Of a DNA stretch of 64,000 nt, positions 1 through 12,230 are shown one piece after another. Below the pieces are notes generated by a model. That model did not search any database, was not told the origin of the DNA, and saw only the letters and a list, made by a program, of their open reading frames with translations. The translations under genes were made by a program, and so were the position numbers. The stretch lies in NCBI GenBank assembly GCA_034440615.1, contig JAOTOM010003124.1, forward strand, positions 46,001 through 110,000. Direction: 5' to 3'. How positions within the stretch are numbered: the first letter of the stretch is position 1; each line of letters opens with the position of its first letter. Source of the DNA: Ashinkailepas kermadecensis (lineage: Eukaryota; Arthropoda; Thecostraca; Neolepadidae).

Positions 1-2
1 TC

Positions 3-542
3 GAAAGGATAATGCGGACTATCATCACGATGTTGGCGAGATATCTAGATGACAATCATTCGGAATGGGATGTTCATCTGCCGCTGTTGATGCTCGGGTA
101 TCGGTCCCAGGTGCATTCGTCGCTCGGCTATTCGCCCTACTTTCTCATGTTCGCTCGAGAGCCCCAGCTCCCAGCGGAAGCGAATCTGCACGCGCCTACG
201 GTGGCGAAATCTCGGACGGTGTCCGAGTACGTGGACAACCTGTGTACCAGTCTGCGCAAAGCGAGAGAGTTTGGGATCGCTGCGTCGAATAGGCGACACG
301 CGCGCAACAGGAGAGCCTACGAAAAGAAGCTGAGCGAGCTTACCTTTCAGGCTGGTGATCAGGTCCTGTTGTATAAGAGTGTCGTGCCGAGAGGTCAGTA
401 TTATAAGTTTGTCCGCCCCTGGAAGCCGGCAACAGTCCTAAGCCGAGTGGGTAATGTAAATTATCGGATACGTCTGCACGGGAGCAGAAAGACGATTCTA
501 GTGTGCATCATAACAGACTGCAACCAACGACCGCTCAGGTGA
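3..542 (+). pseudogene. Ty3/Gypsy pol fragment: integrase C-terminal half
   Basis: The frame is open from the window edge, so its 5' part lies outside; the first ATG is at 12. The protein resembles the end of a Ty3/Gypsy integrase. It has the catalytic-core end (HLPLLMLGYRSQVHSS, then GYSPYFLMFAREP) followed by a basic linker and a GPY/F-like module (GDQVLLY near residue 115, then a PWKPATV segment and YRIRL). In its family this enzyme inserts retrotransposon cDNA into host DNA. The frame stops at 542, and the usual pol C-terminal tail continues in another frame from 503. This is therefore probably a frameshifted, decayed copy. Family level is secure; the exact clade is not. Confidence 0.82.
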
Positions 543-1096
543 CCAGGGATGCAGTGCCTGGATGTGCAGCTGGTGTAACAGACACACCAGCAGGACGTGG
601 CTTGAGTGTGGATGATGAGAGGCAGGGCGTCGGTGAGCCGCTCGCCCCGGCGTCCGGGGTTGGGTCACCCGCACCACCCGTTCGATGTGGCATATTCCGA
701 CCTGGCGTGCTGGAATCTGGAGGCGAAGGGGGTTCACATCCTTCCTCCGGAAGCACCGCTCTCGGAACTCGCGTCGTTGGGGAAAGTGGGGATCTCGGCG
801 CGGATGCGTTAGCGGATGGTGGTGACGACAGTAACAGCGGCGATCTGGGTCCCACCCAAGCAACTTCCGTTCAGAGGGAAGAAGGGGATGGGTGCCCCGC
901 TGTCAGGAGAGAATCGGCGTTGACGGGCACTACGGTTAGCTTAGGAATAGAAAGCCCTGATGTTGTCCCATCCGTGGAGCTAGTGGGGTCAGAGACAGGT
1001 GACCCCGGGCCTGGACTTCCCCCGAGTGTACCGCCAACTGTGTTGCGACGATCGAGTCGGGTTAAGCGAGCTCCTGGTTGGGTGTTGTTAGAATAA
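503..1096 (+). pseudogene. Ty3/Gypsy pol C-terminal tail in a shifted frame
   Basis: An open frame of 197 codons overlaps the end of the integrase fragment in a different frame. It is low in complexity and rich in Gly, Pro, Ser and acidic residues. It ends in a basic motif (RRSSRVKRAPGW) a few residues before the stop, a common ending of Ty3/Gypsy polyproteins. The ATG at 503 is unlikely to be a real start; the frame more likely continued from integrase before an indel near 500-540. No enzymatic domain is visible. Confidence 0.6.
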
Positions 1097-1790
1097 TCGT
1101 TAGTTACAGTGTAAACGCGTGTATGATGTGAGGTTGCGCGATGTTAGAATAAGATGCTAGTGTACCAATTGTTATAACTAGCGTTGGGCGGAAATGAGGA
1201 TCCCGCCGGGGATGCGTTAGTGGATGGGCGGTTTGTTTCGGGTCTTCACCACATTGTGAAACTGTGTAATGCCTGTGCGGATTGTGGAACGCTTCGGTCG
1301 TTTGGGCGCCTATGGCGAGTGCTAGATGCCTTGTGCTGAAATATATTGCGTACTCTATAAGACTTGCGACGGTCTTGCGCAGTCGTGACATCAATATTTG
1401 TGTTGCGGATAAACCCGTTGCCATGCTGCTGACGACCACTTGTGACGATAGTTCGAACAGCGTGGCGATACATCGTGTGCCATTTCGCTCCGGTGTCATG
1501 TCTAGGTCATGTGCGTTGAGTGCGTGTGCACTCCTTTTTTCAAGGTTTATAGAGTGTAGACGGGTGACGTCATGGTCCCGCGCGTCGCCAAGGCGACGCG
1601 TACATTCCGATTGGCTTGTTGCTTTCGCGCCAAAAGACCCCCGGCCGCGAGACTGCGAGAATAAAGCTGACGGTGACCGGACGTGCGGTACGCCCGGGCG
1701 GGTTGGACTTGAAGGCTGTCAGACGTGTTTGCAATTCGGACCCAGCGACTACATATACACACTTTCCTAGCTCATAATTTGCTTCCCCAG
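1097..1790 (+). mobile_element. Probable 3' non-coding end / LTR of the Gypsy element
   Basis: The region lies directly downstream of the pol tail and has no convincing reading frame. A TATA-like CTCTATAAG sits at about 1353-1361 and an AATAAA at 1660-1665, spacing that would suit promoter and polyadenylation signals of an LTR. Because the partner 5' LTR is outside the window, the LTR borders cannot be set. Confidence 0.4.
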
Positions 1791-1848
1791 ATATGTTCTG
1801 CTAAGCGCTCTTCATATGTGACAATCTGATGTTTGATTCAGCAAGCTT

Positions 1849-1910
1849 GTTATGGGTGCAATATACCCCACTGTGGTTGACGCACCCTAAAACCCCAATA
1901 ATCATCATCA
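1849..1910 (+). mobile_element. I-type LINE 3' tail, solo copy upstream of a full element
   Basis: This is a copy of the LINE 3' end (TTATGGGTGCAATAT, then GGTTGACGCACCC, then CCCCAATA), finishing in a short ATC repeat. The same tail ends the element at 12831-12893. The next LINE copy begins immediately after it. Confidence 0.7.
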
Positions 1911-3438
1911 GGGAGAAGATGCGAAGAAAGCGTTTGCAGCTGAATTTATCATATACAGCATGCGGGATGGTAATACCAGACGGGAAGTGACCATTCCAAT
2001 GATTACGGAGGCCCACAAGGCAAAGTACTCGTCCAAGGGCATAATTAACTGCTTCGACCTGATAAATGTTTCGGATGCGGAAATAGAGGACAGCCTCTCG
2101 GAGTTAGGAGTCACAGAGGCTCGTCGTATGAATACGAGAAAGGGGTCGGAGGTGCGGCACACCAACAATATAATCTCGACATTTAATGCAACCGACCTCT
2201 CAGCTACAGTTCTTGTCGAATATACTCGCGCCAAGGTGCGCAGATATATCCCGAATCCTATGCGATGCTTTCAATGTCAGCGCTTCGGGCACACCAAGCC
2301 TGCATGTCGCAATCGCCCATCATGCGCAAACTGCGCGGCTACTACCCACACCGCAGACAACTGTAGCGCCCAGGAGCCCTGGTGTCTTAACTGCGGGAGA
2401 GGACAATCTCCGCACACTTCGTATGACCGTTCCTGCCCTGTGTACATTAAAGAAAAGGAGATCCTTTCATTGAAATTTACACATAGCATTTCGTTTCGTG
2501 AAGCCCGAGATATGTACCTTGGTACACATCCAGAAATGTCTTACGCTGCCAAGGCAGCAACACTACCACCGATTAGAAAGACCCTACCCGCCCGCAACAG
2601 TACGAGCAGGGTAGTGGTGCTGTGCTGATAGGTCAGCTTGTAGCTCTGCTGCGATCATTTGGGGTCGCATGGCCCCCGTTGTCCCCTATAGCGACCGGAG
2701 AAGCCGTGATGGCGGAGGATGAAGCACAGGCCGCGGCTCCCGTGCAGGGGTTACCCGCCCAGGATACAGCCACGGTTCCCCTTGAGTGTGATGGAAACTG
2801 GCAGGAGGTACAGAGAAAGAAGCGTCCAGGCAAGTCCACATCGTCCTCCCCACCAAAGTACAGCCCATTCCCTTCTACCACGCCACCTTCTTCGAAATCT
2901 CCACCTTCCACTTCCCATCCGTCCTCCCCCCTCTCCCCAGTCCCCTCACGCACCACCACCGTGAGGTGCGTACCGCGCACACCACCTCCAAATTCCTCTT
3001 ATCCACATCCTGCCTTCCCGAATCCAACCCCATTCCCGTGAGGCATGCTTCCCCTCCCCCTCCACATCTGCTTCCGCACCTCCATCGCCTTCACGCAACA
3101 CCCACCGACCAATCCATATCTCCGATGCAAGCTTTCACTACAAGGAAGCTGAAAGGAGTGCCCGCGAGGCCAAACGAGCGCGGCTCGCCCAGATGGAAAG
3201 GGCCCGGACGGGAGGCCGCCAAGGGACTGACAAGTCTCTACCCCAAAGGCCCATTGCCGCGACGGCGAGTGGAAGGACGGCTCCGTCAGGCAACGAGATG
3301 CCCCCCCTCCACCTCCACCCCGGTTGGGCCCCAGAAAAGAGGAATGCCGCTGTCGGGTTCCCCACCAGCGGAAGCGTCACCGCGTTCTCGTCCCAGGACC
3401 CAGTCGCTGAGACCTAGTCGAAGTGAACCCTCCGAGTG
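1911..3438 (+). pseudogene. I-type LINE ORF1 (gag-like nucleic-acid-binding protein), frameshifted
   Basis: The first open block (1960-2628) carries three Cys/His zinc knuckles from about residue 103: CFQCQRFGHTKPAC, CANCAATTHTADNC and CLNCGRGQSPH with a distal Cys. This is the arrangement of I/Jockey-type ORF1 proteins, which coat the retrotransposon RNA. The protein then continues in other frames. A Pro/Ser-rich stretch lies at 2622-3041, and a Lys/Arg-rich C-terminal part (KEAERSAREAKRARLAQMERAR region) at about 3138-3417. At least two frameshifts are needed, so the copy is dead. The frame is open upstream of the ATG at 1960, so the true start is uncertain. Confidence 0.8.
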
Positions 3439-3589
3439 AATATACTCCGTCCCTGGGCAAGGTACGAAGCTTTAATCCCCTACTCTCCTTTCTAGACAGC
3501 GACTATTTATCATGCAACCCTCCTTTTATTTCATACAGAAACCAGAACTGTCTATATCTGTAAAGTTTTCCGAAGTCTGTTTTAACCTT

Positions 3590-4702
3590 TAAATCGCCCA
3601 TCATGCAAGCTTTTCACAGTGGAACTGTAGAGGTTTTAGAACTAGTGCCCCAGAACTCCAGAGAGTTCTTAATCAACGGTGGCCATCAGTAGATGCCTGC
3701 AGGAAACGAAACTTAGACCAGATCACAATATATCTATTAAAAGTTATTCTGTTTTCCGCAAGGATGTCCTGCTTGAAACCATTGCTCACGGTGGAGTGCT
3801 TCTGGCTCTGCGCCATAGCGTTCTCGGAAAGGAGATAGCGTTGAAAACTGACTTGCAGGCGGTGGCTGTGCGTATCCTCTTAAACCGTCGGGCTCTTACT
3901 GAGTGTTCCCTGTATCTCCCCCTGGTGTTGTACTCCCAATCAATGATTTGGAGAAGCTCTTTCCTCAACTCCCGCCTTTACTCCTTCTTTTAGGAGACTT
4001 TAACTCTCATTACACCGTGTGGGGATGCGTTGATGTTAACTCTCGTGGGCGTCTCTGGGAAAATTTTATTCTACGGACATCTCTTTGCATTTTAAACACA
4101 GGTGCAGGTACACATTCTAGCCTCCCATCAGGCCTTACTTCAGTGTTAGATCTTAGTCTAGTGAGCTCAGAGTTGGTGAACAGTTTTGAATGGACGGTTG
4201 ACGATGACCCATTGGGGATCGACCACTTCCCATCTGGTTACACTACCAAGGAAGTCCCATATTGGGACCACAACGATGGAACTTTAAAAAAGCGGATTTC
4301 AAAATGTTTGAAGACAAGGTACGGCGTGTTTTTTTTTGTGATCACTATAATAAACCACCAGTCTCAATAGAGACATTCACATCTCTCCTCTTAGGATGCA
4401 CCACCGAATGTATCCCGAGAGCCACTGGGTCCCCCCGGCGTACACCAGTTCCGTGGTGGACACACGAATGTCGTGATGCCATTCGAACTAGGCGACGCGC
4501 CTTTAGAACATTCAAACGGGACAGCACCACCACACATTTAATATAGTTAAAACGTGCTAGGGCTCTCGCGCGCCGTACGATACAGGAGGCAAAGCGGTCT
4601 TCCTGGCGTGCGTATGTTAACTCTTTGAACCAATTTACTCCTCATTCTCTGATCTGGTCCCAAATTAAAAGAATCTCAGGTCAATTCCGCACGATTCCTC
4701 TC
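3590..4702 (+). pseudogene. I-type LINE ORF2, 5' part: APE-like endonuclease
   Basis: This is the N-terminal endonuclease of ORF2, which in this group nicks the genomic target to prime reverse transcription. Visible pieces are CLQETKLRPDHNI near 3700, HGGVLLALRHSV at 3787-3825, the core LLLGDFNSHYTVWG at about 3980-4025, and a DP-GIDHFP segment at about 4206-4235. A frameshift near 3905-3930 separates the first pieces from GDFNSH, and another near 4260-4320 precedes the linker (PVPWWTHECRDAIRTRRRAF). The reading continues to 4702, where a hAT-like element is inserted, and resumes at 10118. Confidence 0.82.
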
Positions 4703-6689
4703 CAGTGGCGTCGTTACGAACTACTTCCTGGGGGTGGGGGGAAATGTTGAAAGGGGGCCTCCTGCTCCCCGAAAGGGGCCTCCATGGTGTTAGGGCCTCC
4801 TATTGTTTTTTTAGGCTCTTTGTATGGTTTCAGAATGGGAGACATGATTTCACATTGATGTCTTGTTTGCTCTTGGCATGGTGCATCATTTACGCAAAAC
4901 GCAATTGCAATATACTTTTTTTTTCGCTGAGAACTGAGCCATACCAGGGCATAAATAAGTAATATGTGGATAAATATTTACGTTCCAAAACAAACCAATG
5001 TCTTAATGCTTTCTCGACCAGAAGAATCTTCCCGCTGGCCTCTAGATTGCAGCGAGCTGGCGGGGCTGGTGCTGAGCATATTTTAAAGATATCTCCCATT
5101 GATCAACCCACTTCTATGTCCACCAAGTCTAACTGAATATAGTTAGATTCATCACTACTGTTCATCAGTCATTCCCGCCAGCTTGCTGTCATAAGCAAGC
5201 TTAAACGATCATTTCTCAGTCCTAGGACGACAATTTCGCGAAGGTGTCAACGAGAAGTGGATTGAGTTGGTTTTCAGGTCGCCATCTTAGGGATTTATTC
5301 CTTTTTAAAACATTTGGTGCTGGCTGCAAGGCACCTGGCACACAAGCTAAAATAATAAATCCTCAGCGAATAAATTCACGGCAAGAACAAGCATTGAACA
5401 ACAATGCATAAATGACAATGCAACAAAGTAACAATGGCAATGCATAAATATCGCAAAACCTTCAAATTCCACGCCGCCATGCCCATGGTTTTCGCTGTGC
5501 TGTGCCGTTTTCTACATGACGTCATTGAGAAGGTATTGAAGCTGGGAAGCTCTAATCATGCAGGCTGTAATCACAGAAGACAAGTTTGTAGGAAGAAAAT
5601 GTATTTAAAAATAGCATGCCTCCAATTTTATATGGGGTATCGGTGTTGTTTTGTGTACTTGTGAGGCGGAATTTTCCCCCTCAATGCTGGCTTCGCCCCA
5701 TGGGCGTATGCTTCTGAAAATGATTGGGGGACCAATGGCGTACCTATATTTGCGTCAAGGGGGAGGGGGTAAACGTATTTGGAGGTGGGTCCATCTACCC
5801 CATGAAAAAGTCCTCGGATTTCGACCATTATTTTATTAAAGGGACCTTTTTAAATAAAATAATTAATGACCAACTGAATTGTTCTGTGGAGGGGCCTAAT
5901 CTACCACTATCGTTTCTGATTCGTCGGATTTCAATCCTAACTCTCCCACCCTTTCCTAAGGTTCTGTTTTGGAATCCCTTGATAAGCCACCTCACACTGC
6001 TGAAATTACACCGATGCAAATTATTTTAAAATGTAAAATTTCCCAATTTCAAACATTCCAGTTCATTGCGCCCGGTCGCCACGACGCCAACGTTCGTGCA
6101 CATGCACACCCATCTTGCGCATTCGGCGCATTCGCCACACCTCGTGCGATGCTACGGTTTCTGCTAGGCCTCCTACGTTTTGCTAATTGCTGCCACATGA
6201 TAGACTTGCGCCATATTTGACGTGATGGAATGCTTCGTATGGGCGTTCGCTGCGAAAATTCGATTAATTAAGTTCGATCATTAGTTCCCTACTTCTCACA
6301 TTTTATGGTGGTTAAAATGCGGATGCCCGCTGAGCTTTGATGCACCTCATATCCTTGATTAAATATGCTCCCCGATTGGCTACCGAACCGAGGCCCTGCC
6401 ACAATGTTCTTTTTTGGACCCGTTTCGCCTTTCTTCGTCTAGGGATGTGTCCTAAGGCTCCAATCCATTTTTGTGAGGGGCCCAACACATCTTCGAAACC
6501 CCTGCTCGCATTAGGGTTTGTTGCTTTTTTGTGCACCGAGTATTTTGTAGGTGTCGGGGACGTTTTCAAAGATCCCGATGTGTTTATTTAGTGCCCGGTC
6601 TATGTTGTTCGTTTTGGGACAAGGTTGCTTTTTGCGTCCCCAGCCTCTTTTTCAGGCCCTTGTGCGGTCGCATGGCCCATGTGTGCCTT

Positions 6690-8350
6690 GAGAACTTCCG
6701 GTGTATTTCCTTTAGAGCTCCCGGTATGTTTATTTAGGACTGCAACGCATGTTTTAAGGCCCTGTCGCTTTTTGCGAGAATCTGCGCTTTGGAGGGCCAG
6801 TTGCATTTTCGGCCCGCTGTGCTCTCATGGTTCCACTGTATTTATTTGGGACTTCTGACGAACATTTGTGGGGCCCCAGTACGATTTTGGGGCTTCGGTG
6901 CCATTTTGGCGGTCCCAGCGCGACTTATCGCGCCCAGGCGCGTTGTTCCGGGGACCCAACGCCAGTTTCCTGGGCTCAACGTGATTTTTGTGCATCTCTT
7001 CTGAATTTTCTTTAAAGTCCGAATCCCGGCCTGTTTTTTTCGAGGCCCTGGCGCCATGTTTTGGTATCTCACCTCGATTTGTTCCAGCTCCGATATGTTT
7101 TTCCGGGCCGTACGCGATTTGTGAAGGCATCTGATGACATGTTAGGTGCTTCAGAACCATTTTCCTGACCCGGACATTTGTTTTTTGAAACCCCTACTTA
7201 TTTTGGAGGCCTCCAGGATGATTTTTTTCCATACCGATGCGATTTTTGTGGTCACATTGTGCTTATGTGGGCCCCTAGACGCCAATTTTTTAGAGCCACG
7301 ACGTGAATTTTTGATGCCCAGACCAAATTTTCGGGACTATCGGTGGGAATTGTGGGTCCCAAGTGCGATATTTTGGGGGACCGGTTGGAGTTTGCGGGGC
7401 GCGTTGTGCTTAGCTGTGGCCCCAACGCGATCTTGGCGGTTCCTATTGCAGATTTTCGGGCCTCGGAGCGAGTTTTCTGGGGCCCGCCGTATTTATTTGG
7501 AGCCCACTGCGCGAATTCTGGTGGACCGACGCGAATTTTGGTGGCCCCAGCGCGACTTTTGTGGGCCCCGGCACGATTCTTGGCAGCTTATCCTTGGAGG
7601 GAGGCCCCTTTGATATGCCACTGCGGCCACCGAGGAAGTTTTGTTTTCAGCCGATGGCACCTTTCGGAGTATAAAAGCCCTCCGGGTAATTTTTTCCGGA
7701 CCCGTTCTTAATTATCCTGTGCTGGGGTCGATTCGATCGAGTCTCGGTGTGAACTTTGTGGACATCGAGTTATATTTTTTAAAGGTCCTTATGTGATATT
7801 TTTGGGTCCTGGTACGATTCTTCGGTTTCCCGTGAATCGTAATCCCGTGAATTTTCACGTTTTTTTATCGGTGCTCAACGGGTTTTGGGGGAATTTGACC
7901 TGATTTTTTAGGCCGCAGTGTAACATTCCGGTTGATAATTGATTGTTTGGGGGGCAGCTGCAACTTTTGGGCTCCCAGTGTGATTTTGAAGGGCTGCGAC
8001 GCAACTTTTTTTTATTCCAATGTAATCTTTTGTATCCCGACATCATTTGCTTGGATCCCTAGCGCGAGTTTTAGCAACCTCGACACTTTTTGGGGGTCAA
8101 ATACGTTTTGGAGGCCTTTAGCACCATTGTTGGGGTCCCAGAGTGATTATCCATGTCCGGATTGTTTTTCGTTTCCACGACTTCATTTATGTCCCAATGA
8201 GACTGTTGGGGAACGGTACGACCTGTCGTGCCCCTAGCGTGATTTTCATGGTCCTGGCGTGACTTTTTGGTACCCCCAGGCTCAGCGTGGTTTTCAGGGG
8301 CCCCAGCCGGATATTTTTGGGCCCATACCGTGATTTTCAAGTACCCCGGC
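6690..8350 (+). repeat. Degenerate array with GGGGCCCC / GCGATTTTTGG units, copy 1
   Basis: The stretch is built of imprecise units of roughly 20-35 bp around a core like GGGGCCCCAGCGCGATTTTTG. Beyond the short units, the long-range order matches the copies at 12894-13540 (inverted) and 17130-18860. For example, a block with CTGCGGC, GATGGCACC and GTCGATTCGAT near 7620-7740 recurs near 17625-17755. Confidence 0.75.
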
Positions 8351-10015
8351 ACGACTCATACCATTTCTTAGGAGCTTCTTCTTGCAAATTATAGGCCTCC
8401 TCTCGCATCTTAGGGGTCTCGTCTCATTTACTGGAGCCTCTTTACCGGTTTTGGATGTCCCCTCGTGTGCCCTATCCTCTTCCATATTCAATGGCCTTCC
8501 TCTCCCGTCTTGGAGGGCCTCCTCCTACATCCTGGGGCCCCTTTAGCATGGCATGGGGCTTCCTCGCATGTTCCAGGGGCATTATCTTCCAAATCAGGGG
8601 CCTCCTGCCACGCCTCGTGGGCCTCCTTTGTCCTGGCAAATCCTCAGTCTTGAGGGAATCTTCAATTTTGGAAACCTCACCTTCTTCCATACCTGCTACC
8701 AACTCCCATCTTAAGGGCTTCGTCTCATTTCCTGGGAACTCCTTCCGGTCTTCGGGGTCTCATTCGGCCCTTGAGACCTCCTACTTCGTCTTGAGGGACT
8801 CCTCTCGAGTCTAGCAGGGGCCTCCTTTTCTCTTCTAGAGACCTTCTTTTTAAAATTAGGGGCCTCTTGTCACGTCTTGGGGGCCTCTTGTTCTGCGTTT
8901 TGATTCGATATTTTCCCATTTTAAGGGTGGCTTCTTATCTCCTGGTGGACTCCTCTTCTCTCCCAGGTTCCTCATCTTCCCAATTACAAGCAACCTTTCC
9001 TATCTCCGTTGCCTTGTCATTTCCTAGAGACCTTCTTTCCCGTCTTGGAGCCCTCTTTCTCGCCTGGGAGCCATTACTCTTATCTAATGGTCTTTCTCTC
9101 CTATTTTAGGGGCCTCCTCTTTCATCATGGGGTCTCATTTCCAATCATGTGTCGTCCTCTTCCGAATTAGGTGCCTCCTGCCACGTTTCTGGATCATCCT
9201 TTTCTATCTTGGTGGAACCTTACCCATTTTGGGGCCTGCTTTTGCGTCTCCGAAAACCCATTTCATATCCACTGGCTTTCTCTTCCGTCTTAGGGCCTCC
9301 CTTCCCGTATTGGGGCCTCCATTGCAATACTGGTGCCTCTTTTGCAATCCTGGAGGCCTCCTTTGCAATCCTGGGGGCCTCCTTTGAAATCCTGGGCGCC
9401 TCCTTTGCAATCCTGGGGGCCTTCGTGCCAATTGTTGACACTCTCTTGATTTCTGGGGTCTTCTATCCTCTCCTAGGTGACTCATTTTCAAATGAGGAGC
9501 CTCCTCTCACGTCTTGGAGGCCTCCTCTCCTGTGTTTGGAGCCTCATTATCCTCTTAGCAGGGTGCTTTTGAGTCATAGTCCCAAATCTTCTCTCCTAGA
9601 GTTCTCCTCTTCCAAAATATGGGCCATATCTGGCTGGTCTCAGTGGCCTTCTCTCATTCCTGCGGAGACCTTCTTACCCATCTTGGGGCTCCCTCTTGCG
9701 TCCGGAGAAATATCTCCTATCATTCCTTATTTTCTATTGTAGGGGTCTCCTCTTCCATCCTGGGGGCCTCGTTTTCCAAATTAAGAATATCCTGCCACCC
9801 ATCGGAAGCGTTCTTGTCTAACCTGGGTGGCTTCTTGCCCGTATCGGTGGTATCCTTTTCGTCCTGGGGGCCTCCTCCCAATATCTGTCCTACGTCTCTG
9901 ATAAGGACTTGACTAGAATTCCCGGGGGCCTCGTTGCCAGTCTTGGGGCCTCCTTGACAGCATGATCTTCTGCCTCGTCGGCCTCCTTGCTCACCGTTTT
10001 TCCTGTGCATTTCCG
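8350..10015 (+). repeat. Degenerate array with GGGGCCTCCTCTCCCGTCTTGG units
   Basis: Imprecise units of about 27-30 bp (GGGGCCTCC followed by a pyrimidine-rich stretch) fill the right part of the hAT-like element. A tight local run at about 9305-9420 repeats TTTGCAATCCTGGGGGCCTCC several times. No coding function is supported. Confidence 0.7.
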
Positions 10016-10117
10016 GTTAGGGGCCTCCTCAAATTTCAGGGGGCGGCGCCCCCCACCCCCCAGTCTTACGGCAGGGGGGCGAATGGCCCCTGTGCCCCCC
10101 CGGTGGCGACGCCCCTG

Positions 10118-12230
10118 TTCCTCTCCCTGTACTAGTCATTGGCGATCGTAAGGTAGTTCACCCATTGGATGTGGCAAATTAATTCGGAACTGCACTTGCT
10201 GAGAAAAGTCGAACCGGAACCACAGACAGAAGCCTCCTGCGCTATAAAACCATCTGCGAAAAGTCCGTGATTGACTTTTCTACGCCGCAATATTTTTCAT
10301 ATAGCCAACCGTTTACCCAATTTGAAATAATACCGGGCATGTACTCACTTAAAAGCGTCGCTGAGGGCCCGGATTGGGTGCATAACGAATTATTGAGGAA
10401 TTCTCCAGCGGAGGTGACCACAGTGCTCTTACGCGCGTTCAACCATTTATGGGAACTCGATCTATTCCGTCCAATGTGGAGGGATGCCACGGTTGTCCCG
10501 CTACTGAAACCTGGGAAAACCGGTACTGACCCTCTAAACTATCGACCGATTTCTTTGACGTCTGCTTTGTGCAAGTTATTTGAGAAAATGATAAATGCCC
10601 ATCTTTCGTGGTTTCTGGAAAAAAACATGATGTCCTTGCAAATTGTCAATGCGGGTTTCCTAAAAATAGAAGTACAATCGACCATATCGTGTCCCGAGAC
10701 AACGAGGTGATGGTGGTCTTCCAGAGAAAGCGCCACCTAGGTGCCGTGCTCTTCGACCTTCAAAAAACGTACGACACCACTTGGCGTCACGGAATCCTCC
10801 TGAAAGTTTTCAAGAAGGGAATTCTTGGCCATATGGGCAACTTTTTACAGAACTTTTTAAAAGAAAGAAGATTTCGCATACGCATCGAGAATCACCTCTC
10901 CCGATGGTTCGTCCAAGAGAACGGCGTCCCACAGGGAAGCGTTCTCAGCGTACCACTCTTCGGCATCATGATAGACGACATTGGTGATTCTATCCCGCCG
11001 GCCATGGGACGTTCACTTTTCGTAGATGACTTTGCTGTTTGGTCCTGTGCCTCAAAAACGCCACTTTTGCAAAGGCAGCTGCAATTAGCAGTTGCAAGCC
11101 TGGAAAAGTGGGCAAATAGGAATGGATTTTCGTTTCAGCAACACAAACTGTCGCCCTCCATTTTTGTCGTCGTCGATGTTGTCAGGATATGCAAATTAAG
11201 CTGTATGGTAAGAATGTCCAGCCGTCCAGCCCGTCGTGCGATTTTAAGGAGGGGAATTTGACCGACGTCTTACGTACAAGCACCACCTGAAGACCCTGCG
11301 TGGAAAGTGTTTTAGCGCACTGAACATATTGAAATGTGTTGCTCGTACTTCTTATGGTGCAGATCGAGATACGCTCATGTTGTTATATCGTTCTTTGATA
11401 CGCTCAAAGCTCGATTACGCCATTTTTCTCTATGACGGTACAGCTGCAGCCAACAAGCGCACACTTGATGCCGTTCATCATACGGCTATCCGTATAGCAA
11501 CGGGAGCATTTCGTACCTCACCCAAGATAAGTCTTCTAGCCGAGGCGCACGAGCCCCCTCTTTGTCTGCGCAGAGAAAGGCTGGGAATGCGCTACGCCTG
11601 CAAGCTTCGCCAACTCCCTGATCACCCCGCTTCCTTACATGTTTTCTCGCGACGATTACCGACCATTTTCTCCACAGATCGAAAGGTGAGTGTGGCTCCG
11701 TTCGGTCTGCGCATACGTAAACTTTTCCAAGAAAGCGGAGTTAGACTCCAAGGAATCCGGAAGGTCGAGCACATGGAGACCCCCTCCCCCCATGGGAGTT
11801 GGTCGCACCCGAGGTGGATTTATCCCTCGCTAAGACCAGGAAAACCGATGTCGCTCCAGGAGAGTTCCGCTCACTGACCCTTGAACACATCGGATCATTT
11901 CATGAATGGGCGATTACGTATACCGATGGTTCTCGAACGGAGGATGGTGTTGGCAGCGCATTTGCTTGCGGCTCTGTCACCCAATTATTTTCCCTCCCGA
12001 AGCACGCATCTGTATATTCATCAGAACTTGTCGCCGTTTTGAAAGCGCTCTGTTATATCGAAGTGTCAGGAGGAGATCGTCATGTGATTTTTACTGACTC
12101 CTTAAGTAGTCTTTTAGCCGTGAACACATTTTGTCCCTCCAACCCACTTGTGCGTGATATCCTAAGGTATCTTACCGCGCTGCACCGCTTGGGACGGCGG
12201 GTAGTTCTGTGTTGGCTTCCTGGCCATGTT
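10118..12230 (+). pseudogene. I-type LINE ORF2, 3' part: reverse transcriptase and RNase H
   Basis: This continues ORF2 after the hAT insertion. Reverse transcriptase blocks are visible: EGPDWVHNELL at about 10357, a YRPISLTSALCKLFEKM block at 10540-10590, DLQKTYDTTW at about 10759, GVPQGSVLS at about 10924, and FVDDFAVWS at about 11019, where the usual FADD is FVDD. An RNase H domain follows in the frame of 11799-12233: YTDGS (first Asp), SSELVAV (Glu), FTDSLSSL (second Asp), then NELADDAAR after the stop. Frameshifts near 10640 and 11260-11330, and a TGA at 12231-12233 inside RNase H, make it non-functional. RNase H within ORF2 points to the I group. Confidence 0.87.

Larger units (their letters stand above)
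4703..10117 (+). mobile_element. Non-autonomous hAT-like DNA transposon (5.4 kb) inserted in LINE ORF2
   Basis: The insert begins CAGTGGCGTCG and ends with the complement of CAGGGGCGTCG, which are short near-identical terminal inverted repeats. It is flanked by an exact 8-bp duplication, ttcctctc, at 4695-4702 and 10118-10125. The reading of LINE ORF2 resumes in register across the duplication. An 8-bp duplication with CAGNGGCG termini is typical of the hAT superfamily. No transposase is recognisable; the long open frames inside are by-products of repeat structure. The left 2 kb is mixed sequence. From about 6690 it is a degenerate array of GGGGCCCC-type units, and from about 8350 an array of GGGGCCTCCTC-type units. 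Confidence 0.85.

Noticed and set aside
7146..7711. Overlapping frames of 155 and 122 codons
   Set aside because: They lie in the degenerate array and are not conserved in the co-linear copy at 17130-18300.
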